Source: Clostridia bacterium (GTDB lineage: Bacteria; Bacillota; Clostridia; Oscillospirales; CAG-272). From it: DNA of 11,172 nucleotides. The stretch spans positions 1 through 11,172 of the forward strand of contig JAFQJX010000099.1 in NCBI GenBank assembly GCA_017397205.1. Direction: 5' to 3'. Under the pieces are notes generated by a model that searched no databases, had not been told where the DNA came from, and was given only the letters and a program-made list of their open reading frames with translations. Made by a program: the position numbers and the translations under genes. Below are positions 6,192 through 11,172 of the stretch, one piece after another; the first letter of the stretch is position 1; every line of letters starts with the position of its first letter.

Positions 6192-7019
6192 ATGACGGTG
6201 CTTGTGCTTGAGGGAGATGCCAGACAAAGGTGGGCGGCGGCGGAGCTTCAGACGCTGGGGTACAGCGTGCGATTCGTGACAAAAGAGGAATACGCGGACG
6301 GCAAGCTGCCCTGCGGCGCGGACCTTGCGCTGTTCCCCATTCCCGCAACGAGGGACGGCGTTCATCTCGCCTGCTCGCTGGAAAAGCCGCCTCCGCTTCT
6401 GACCCTTGCGTCGGGGGGACCTGCGCGCTTATTCGGGGGCGGCTTTTCCAGCGATTTTATCAGCCGTATGCGGCATAGCGGCAGAGAGGTGACGGACCTG
6501 CTCTCCATTCCCTCCTTTACGGAGGAAAACGCGGCGCTGACCGCCGAGGCGGCACTGGGGGTGGGCATGACCGCCGCGGGGCAAAGCATGCGCGGGCTTT
6601 CCGTCGGGATTGTGGGCTACGGGCGGATTGCCTCGCGCCTTTGTCGGCATCTTTTGCTGCTCGGGGCGCGCGTGCGGGTCTTTGCCCGCAGCGAGGAGGC
6701 GCGCCTTGCGGCAATGCTGGACGGTGCCGATGCCTATGACACCGCCCTCTTGCGGCGGCACGCCCCTGCCCTCCGTCTGCTGTTCAACACCGCCCCTGCA
6801 CCCCTCTTGACCCTGCGCGTGACCGAGAAGCTCTCGGACTGCGCCATCGTGGAGCTGGCATCGGGGAGGGAAAATATCACGCTCCCCGAGGGGCGCGGGG
6901 ACCTTTCGCTTCATTTTGCACACTCCCTGCCGGGGAAGGTCTTCCCCGTTTCTGCGGGACGCATCATTGCCCGCACCCTTGACCAAACCATGCAAATAGA
7001 AGGACTTAGGAAAACATGA
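6192..7019 (+). CDS. dpaA: Dipicolinate synthase subunit A
   Basis: Dehydrogenase-like subunit of the two-subunit enzyme that makes dipicolinic acid from the lysine-pathway intermediate dihydroxy-tetrahydrodipicolinate; the product fills the spore core with calcium. At 275 residues it is slightly shorter than B. subtilis SpoVFA (297). The N-terminal domain begins MTVLVLEGDARQRWAAAELQTLGY. A nucleotide-binding Rossmann motif, VGIVGYGRIASRLC (138-151, GxGxxA at 142-147), is followed by FNTAPAPLL (198-206), ELASG (221-225) and SLPGKVFPVSAGRIIARTL (245-263), all typical of the family. The stop overlaps the dpaB start by ATGA, so the two are coupled. It is probably expressed in the mother cell late in sporulation. 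The lysine-pathway genes that follow it in Bacillus are absent here. Confidence 0.94.
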   Translation: MTVLVLEGDARQRWAAAELQTLGYSVRFVTKEEYADGKLPCGADLALFPIPATRDGVHLACSLEKPPPLLTLASGGPARLFGGGFSSDFISRMRHSGREVTDLLSIPSFTEENAALTAEAALGVGMTAAGQSMRGLSVGIVGYGRIASRLCRHLLLLGARVRVFARSEEARLAAMLDGADAYDTALLRRHAPALRLLFNTAPAPLLTLRVTEKLSDCAIVELASGRENITLPEGRGDLSLHFAHSLPGKVFPVSAGRIIARTLDQTMQIEGLRKT

Positions 7020-7576
7020 TAGGATACGCCTTTTGCGGCTCCTTTTGTACGCTCTCCCATTCTCTTGCCGCCCTGAGACGCTTGCGTGCGGAGGGTGCGG
7101 AGGTACAGCCCATTTTCAGCGAACGCGTCGCCACCACGGACACCCGCTTCTGGCGGGCAAAGGACTTTGTTTCAACGGTGGAAGCCATGTGCGAGAAAAA
7201 GGGACTGTACACCATTGTCGATACGGAGCCGCTCGGCCCCAGCGTGCATCTTGACGCGCTGGTGGTCGCACCCTGCACGGGCAACACTCTTGCAAAGATT
7301 GCCCAGGGGATTACGGACTCTGCCGTCACCATGGCGGCAAAGGCACACATCAGGGCGGACCGCCCTCTGCTTCTTGCCCTGTCCTCCAACGACTCCATGA
7401 GCGCAAACCTCGCAAACATTGCCTTGCTTCTGCAACGCAAGCAGGTGTTTTTCGTGCCCATGCGACAGGACGACCCGGAAAAGAAGCCCCATTCCCTCGT
7501 GGCAGATTATACTGCCCTGCCCGATTGCCTTTCGGCGGCGCTCGAGGGGCGCCAGCTCCGCCCTCTGTTTCTGTAA
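7016..7576 (+). CDS. dpaB: Dipicolinate synthase subunit B
   Basis: Flavoprotein-fold partner of DpaA (SpoVFB family). 186 residues, close to the family's usual length. Characteristic stretches are GYAFCGSFCTLSHSL (3-17), where family members bind a nucleotide or flavin phosphate; VVAPCTGNTLAKIAQGITDS (83-102); RPLLLALSSNDSMSANLANI (116-135); and VFFVPMRQDDPEKKPHSLVAD (144-164). The start codon lies in the ATGA shared with the dpaA stop, with AGGA five bases before it. The last codons and stop (7548-7578) reappear imperfectly at 7853-7883, beyond hairpin array 3. Together with DpaA it marks the organism as a spore former. Confidence 0.95.
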   Translation: MIGYAFCGSFCTLSHSLAALRRLRAEGAEVQPIFSERVATTDTRFWRAKDFVSTVEAMCEKKGLYTIVDTEPLGPSVHLDALVVAPCTGNTLAKIAQGITDSAVTMAAKAHIRADRPLLLALSSNDSMSANLANIALLLQRKQVFFVPMRQDDPEKKPHSLVADYTALPDCLSAALEGRQLRPLFL

Positions 7577-7578
7577 AC
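7548..7578 (+). repeat. Left copy of an imperfect 31-bp direct repeat (dpaB 3' end)
   Basis: This copy holds the dpaB codons for the C-terminal QLRPLFL and stop. It matches 7853-7883 at 25 of 31 positions by eye, without gaps. The two copies bracket hairpin array 3 at an offset of 305 bases. Confidence 0.75.
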
Positions 7579-7582
7579 ACAC

Positions 7583-7857
7583 TTGCGAAGCAAAAACTTC
7601 ACTGCGCGTAGCGCAACTTCACTTGTGCAAAGCACAAACTTCACTGCGTAGCAACTTCACTTGTGCAAAGCACAAACTTCACTTTTGCGATAGCAAAAAC
7701 TTCACTTGTACGAAGCACACGCACCACTTCACGCCGACCCCGTCGGCTATATCACGCTTGCGAAGCAAGCATATCACGCCAACGCAGTTGGCATATCACG
7801 CGGCGTATGCCGCTATATCACGCCGCCACAGGCGGTTATATCACGCACCGCAGGTGC
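7583..7857. repeat. Hairpin array 3: 13 stem-loops with ACTTCAC then ATATCAC linkers
   Basis: Hairpins in order: TTGC-gaa-GCAA, TGCGC-gta-GCGCA, TTGTGC-aaa-GCACAA, TGC-gta-GCA, TTGTGC-aaa-GCACAA, TTTTGC-gata-GCAAAA, a degenerate unit (7706-7725), GCCGAC-ccc-GTCGGC, GCTTGC-gaa-GCAAGC, GCCAAC-gca-GTTGGC, GCGGC-gtat-GCCGC, GCCGCC-aca-GGCGGT, GCACC-gca-GGTGC. Linker ACTTCAC occurs seven times (7596, 7616, 7638, 7654, 7676, 7699, 7726) and ATATCAC five times (7749, 7771, 7793, 7815, 7838), the latter with a 22-22-22-23 base period. Stem sequences vary freely but arms match; loops are mostly three bases and often GNA closed by C-G. The array fills the space between dpaB and a terminator and has no convincing coding content. 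Confidence 0.92.
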
Positions 7858-7883
7858 CAGCTGCGCCCGTTGTTTCTATAAAA
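7853..7883 (+). repeat. Right copy of the 31-bp direct repeat
   Basis: Matches the dpaB 3' end (7548-7578) at 25 of 31 positions. It preserves a conceptual QLRPLFL plus stop and leads directly into the terminator. Its first bases form the right arm of the last hairpin of array 3. Confidence 0.72.
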
Positions 7884-7916
7884 AACGAAAAGGAGCCGTT
7901 TGGCTCCTTTTCGTTT
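7883..7916. terminator. Bidirectional intrinsic terminator between dpaB and the lipoprotein gene
   Basis: A perfect 15-bp stem (7883-7897 with 7902-7916) around the loop GTTT. The A-rich start and T-rich end of the stem give U tracts on both strands. It lies 4 bases from the stop of the minus-strand lipoprotein gene and serves both convergent genes. Confidence 0.93.
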
Positions 7917-7920
7917 GCGG

Positions 7921-9338
7921 TCACTCCCCCGCCATCAGCACGGCAAGCTTTGCAAGCACGTAACCGTAGCAATACTCGGCTTCGTAGTAGGCGCGCCCTC
8001 CGTAGCGGCGCAGCAGCTGCCGCTCGGAAAGGTTGGAATACGCCAGCGCCTCCTCAATTAGCGCGGCGGCGCCCTCCTCTGTCTCTGCCTCGCTTGGCAA
8101 TATCCCGTAGTAGTCGCCGATGGCGTAAATGGCAAGGTGCTCCTTCACCTGCCGCTCCGCCTCCGCCCGTGTCAGCTCTCTTGCGGTGCCCTCCGTCGCC
8201 TGGTAGGAGGCGCGGGCAAAGCCGTCCAGCGACTGCATTGCCTCCTGTCCAAACTGCTCAACGCAGGCATCGTAAAGATGCTCCCTGCTGTAAAGGTAAA
8301 CCTCCTCTATTTCGGCAAGGAGCCCGTCTGCAAGCTTGTCAATCTGCCCCTCGGGCAGCGACTTGTACGTCAGCGCCTCCTCCATTGCCTTCCAGAGCGC
8401 CGCCTCAAAGACGGCAAGGCGGTCCTCCTCTAAAAGAAGCGCCCTTCGCGCCTCGCGCCGCAGGGCGGTAACGGGGTCGGGCTCGTCCTCAAACAGCCCC
8501 ATTTTCCCGGTCACGGTTTCCTCTGTCAGGGGCGGCACCTCGTAGTCCACCATAAAAACGGGCAGGACAAACAGCGTCACCGCCTTGCCCGCGCGCCCCT
8601 CGTCCTCGCAGTCGGCGGGGTAGGTGCCTCTGACGGTCACCTCTCCGCGGCTTGCGTAGCAAATGCGAACGGAATAGGTGCGCGTTGTGAGCGTGCCGTC
8701 TCCGTCAAAATCGTCACGGATATCAAAGGTAATAAAGCCCCCCACCGTCTGCCCGACGAGCGCGGCGGCAAAGCCCTCTCCCATCGTAAGGTCGGCGGTC
8801 GCAAGGTCGTAACGCCCCGTCCCGAAGAGATACTGCGTCGGTCCGCCCTCCTCCTGATAATAGCATTGGAGATAGACCGTGCATCCTGCGGGCACCTGCC
8901 CGCTGACCGACAGGCGGCTGTCCGAGGGGGTAACTCCCACGAGCGCCGCCTCAAGCGCGGGCACGGGGAAGCTGCCGCTTCCAAGCTCGAGCAGATACGG
9001 CTTTTCAAGGGGCGCGCCCTCGCCGACGGAAAACCCGTCCGTTACACGTGTACCGTCGTCAAGATACCCCTCGTAATAAAAGGCAAGCACGTCCCCGTCC
9101 CGAGCGGGCTTATTATATTCACGCTCTCCGTCCTTCACAGGGCGTTTCAGGGAAAGCAGAAGCGCGTGCAGATACTCCTCCACCTCACCGTCCGTCACGG
9201 CGTAATCGGCAGGCAGGTCAAGGGGCGGAAGCCCCTCCTCCGCCAGCGTCACGTATTCGGAATGGTCGGCGTAGGAAAATCCGCAGGAGCAAAGGGACAG
9301 CAAAAGAACAAGGGACAGCAGCGCGGCTCCAATCCGTT

Positions 9339-9342
<4 letters not shown>
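7921..9342 (-). CDS. Trigger-factor/FKBP-like lipoprotein (probable surface peptidyl-prolyl isomerase)
   Basis: 473 residues. The N-terminus is a lipoprotein signal: MKR, a hydrophobic stretch, then lipobox Leu17-Cys18-Ser19-Cys20, with Cys20 the expected lipidated residue. The segment 48-140 resembles the FKBP part of secreted trigger-factor-like proteins of Clostridia: VTDGEVEEYL, then ARDGDVLAFYYEGYLDDGTRVTDG (80-103), then LELGSGSFPVPALEAALVGV (118-137), which aligns with the usual G-SGSF-PGFE--L-G core. A second, diverged domain of this kind spans about 141-270. The C-terminal 290-473 is helical like the trigger-factor arm region, with AEAERQVKEHLAIYAIGDYYGI at 393-414. The role would be folding or isomerising exported proteins at the outer membrane face of the cell. 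The ATG overlaps the rnhA stop by ATGA, with GAGGAGG just upstream, so translation is coupled. Confidence 0.75.
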
Positions 9343-9782
<440 letters not shown>

Positions 9783-9796
9783 GGCACTCCTCCCTC

Positions 9797-9842
9797 AAAA
9801 GAATGACCGCCCTCCCCGTCTTGCGACGAGAGACGGCGGTCA
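9797..9842 (-). terminator. Terminator-like hairpin after the 9851 gene
   Basis: On the minus strand, TGACCGC (9836-9842) pairs with GCGGTCA (9804-9810), and an inner CCGTCT/AGACGG (9816-9821 with 9831-9836) shares one base with the outer arm. ATTCTTTTG follows. The inner side is bulged and the T tract is short and interrupted, so it may be leaky. It overlaps the leader of rnhA. Confidence 0.6.
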
Positions 9843-9850
9843 GAATGGCC

Positions 9851-11172
9851 TTAATCCTCCACAAGGTCAGGATTGATTGCGTTTGCAACCTCCTGCATTG
9901 CATTGTCAAACAAAGAGCCGATGCGGTACTGCTCTGCGTATTCAGCGGAGCCGTAGTTCTGATACAGGTCTACCCAGTACTTCTGGGTTTCGGTCAGCTC
10001 GGGCTCGTAGATTTCAACCAGGCGGTATGCCACCAGCGTCTCAAGCACGACCTGCTCTGCCTCTGCCTTCACAGCCGCCTTCCAATCCTGGTCCTTGTAC
10101 TTGTACTGCTTCACGAAGCTGCGGAAGTTCTTGTACTTTTCCTGATTGGTGCTGCTGCCGTAGTACTCTGCCTTGAGCTCGTCAATCAGACCGCGGTATG
10201 CAACGTGCACGGCACGGGAGGGAAGCTTGGTCCCCTCGTCTGCCTTGACTGCCTCCAGCATATTCTCCCAGACAATCTTGCCGACTGCCCAGCTGTATTC
10301 GTTATTGAGCTCGTTCTGCACCTGCTTTTCGGCGTAGGCGGTGTAGGACTCGACGATTGCCTCGTCAATGTTGGCGGTCGCGCCCTCCTCCAGGGTTTCT
10401 ACGTAAGCGGTTTCTGCCTTGGTCAGCGCTTCCTTTGCCTTAGTCTCGGCCTCCTTTGCCTTGGTCAGCTTATCCTCGAGCTCCTTGAGCTCTGCCTTGG
10501 TCAGCGCCTTGTCGCCCGTCTTAGCGGCGCCCTCGTCGTATGCGGTCTGGGCATCCGTCTTTGCCTTGTCTGCTGCCTTCCAGGTAATGTAGGCGGCAAC
10601 GTATTCGTCCAGCTTTTCCTCGCTGCCCTCTGCGGTGTACTTCAGCAGGTCTACGATATCGTCGTAAGCCAGCTCCACGTCAATGAAGCTGCCAACGGCA
10701 ACGTGGCAGGTGACGGTCTTGCCGGCAAGCGCCATCGTCTTGCCGTCGTCCATCTTGATTTCGCTCTCTGCCTCGCTGTCAGCGTCAAAGGTATAGGTGG
10801 TGGTGGCAAACTTCTCAGCCGCCTCAAAGCCCGCGCGGTCGGTTGCCGTGGGGTCTGCGGGAAGCACGTACTCTACCTCAACGGTAAAGGTCTTGGCATT
10901 TTCACCCGTGCCAACGGTAATCTTCTGGGGCTCGTCGGTCTCGCCAATCTTGAGGCCTGACAGCTGCTGTGCAAAGCCGGTCTTGCCCTCGCCGAGGATT
11001 TCCTTGTCAATCTTTGCGTTGTCGGTACCCAGCACGCCGTGATACTGCTCGGCGGTTCCGGTTCCCTCCTTGTAGGTGAAGTAGACGTGGTCCCCCGCGA
11101 CCACCTCGCCGCCCTCGCCAATGCTGTCACGGGCTGCAAAGGTGACGGTCACGGTCACGGTCTTGTCACCCA
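9851..11172 (-). CDS. Trigger-factor/FKBP-like protein, N-terminus beyond the window
   Basis: About 440 C-terminal residues are seen; the frame continues through the right edge, so start and signal peptide are not visible. The beginning, VTVTFAARDSIGEGGEVVAGDHVYFTYK, followed by GFAQQLSGLKIGETDEPQKITV about 45 residues later, resembles the FKBP core of trigger-factor-like proteins. A second beta-rich stretch precedes a helical C-terminal half. That half contains an Ala/Lys/Glu/Thr-rich segment of about 80 residues (roughly 10430-10600) that reads as a coiled coil. The gene is probably a relative of the lipoprotein at 7921-9342, although the sequences are well diverged. A function in folding exported proteins is inferred. 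Unlike its neighbours it is rich in Lys, Glu and Thr. Extracellular location is likely only by analogy. Confidence 0.65.
   Translation of the reverse strand, partial: GDKTVTVTVTFAARDSIGEGGEVVAGDHVYFTYKEGTGTAEQYHGVLGTDNAKIDKEILGEGKTGFAQQLSGLKIGETDEPQKITVGTGENAKTFTVEVEYVLPADPTATDRAGFEAAEKFATTTYTFDADSEAESEIKMDDGKTMALAGKTVTCHVAVGSFIDVELAYDDIVDLLKYTAEGSEEKLDEYVAAYITWKAADKAKTDAQTAYDEGAAKTGDKALTKAELKELEDKLTKAKEAETKAKEALTKAETAYVETLEEGATANIDEAIVESYTAYAEKQVQNELNNEYSWAVGKIVWENMLEAVKADEGTKLPSRAVHVAYRGLIDELKAEYYGSSTNQEKYKNFRSFVKQYKYKDQDWKAAVKAEAEQVVLETLVAYRLVEIYEPELTETQKYWVDLYQNYGSAEYAEQYRIGSLFDNAMQEVANAINPDLVED

Noticed and set aside
7583..7857. CRISPR array
   Set aside because: The constant part is only 7 bases, the variable part is a self-complementary hairpin of 9-16 bases rather than a 30-base spacer, and no cas genes are present.
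7663..7881. Small protein encoded by array 3
   Set aside because: The reading frame is Arg/His/Ser-rich, lacks a ribosome binding site, and unit lengths of 22-23 bases shift the frame between units. Its dpaB-like tail is explained by the direct repeat.
7419..8471. Long plus-strand open frame through dpaB end, array 3 and the lipoprotein gene
   Set aside because: It crosses a strong terminator, is Arg/Pro/Ser-rich, and is out of frame with two well-supported genes; it is a GC-rich shadow.

Overview
The window looks like chromosomal DNA from a GC-rich, endospore-forming Clostridia-type Firmicute. The reasons are a dipicolinate synthase pair (DpaA/DpaB, a spore-core product), purine-rich AGGAGG-type ribosome binding sites on nearly every gene, textbook sigma-A promoters (TTGACA-N17-TAAAAT and TTGACA-N17-TACAAT), U-tailed intrinsic terminators and a lipoprotein signal with a clear lipobox. 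Genus cannot be read from the sequence.

Layout, left to right. Bases 3-554 (+) are the C-terminal end of what is probably a family 20 beta-N-acetylhexosaminidase. It converges on an L-rhamnose operon on the minus strand, rhaB (kinase, 2097-3575) then rhaA (isomerase, 834-2084). This operon has a strong promoter overlapped by a 24-bp AT-rich palindrome that looks like an operator. Upstream on the minus strand, with its own promoter and terminator, lies a zinc-ribbon plus Sel1/TPR-repeat protein (3713-5350). Divergent from it is a small Cys-rich single-membrane-segment protein (5511-5840, +). Next come dpaA and dpaB (6192-7576, +), overlapping by ATGA. On the minus strand at the right are a trigger-factor/FKBP-like lipoprotein (7921-9342), translationally coupled to ribonuclease HI (9339-9782), and a second trigger-factor-like protein (9851 to the window edge).

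The most unusual content is in the three long intergenic regions that follow plus-strand genes (555-833, 5841-6191, 7577-7920). Each holds an array of short perfect hairpins of varying stem sequence, separated by a nearly constant 7-base linker: AATTCAT, ACTTCAT, ACTTCAC or ATATCAC (consensus A-N-W-T-C-A-Y). Each array lies between a stop codon and an intrinsic terminator. Within an array the linkers are nearly uniform, while between arrays they differ. The stems change completely from unit to unit but both arms always agree. In arrays 1 and 2 the linker flips orientation part-way, around a larger inverted repeat. Array 3 has 13 hairpins with a 22-bp period in its second half, and is bracketed by an imperfect 31-bp direct repeat of the dpaB 3' end. 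I do not recognise this as a named repeat family, and it is the best candidate here for something undescribed. No transposase, cas gene or recombinase is present in the window.

How the genes work together: rhaBA would isomerise and phosphorylate rhamnose, with the aldolase and transporter elsewhere. DpaAB makes dipicolinate in the mother cell. The two trigger-factor-like proteins probably assist folding outside the membrane. The remaining genes appear to be independent units.
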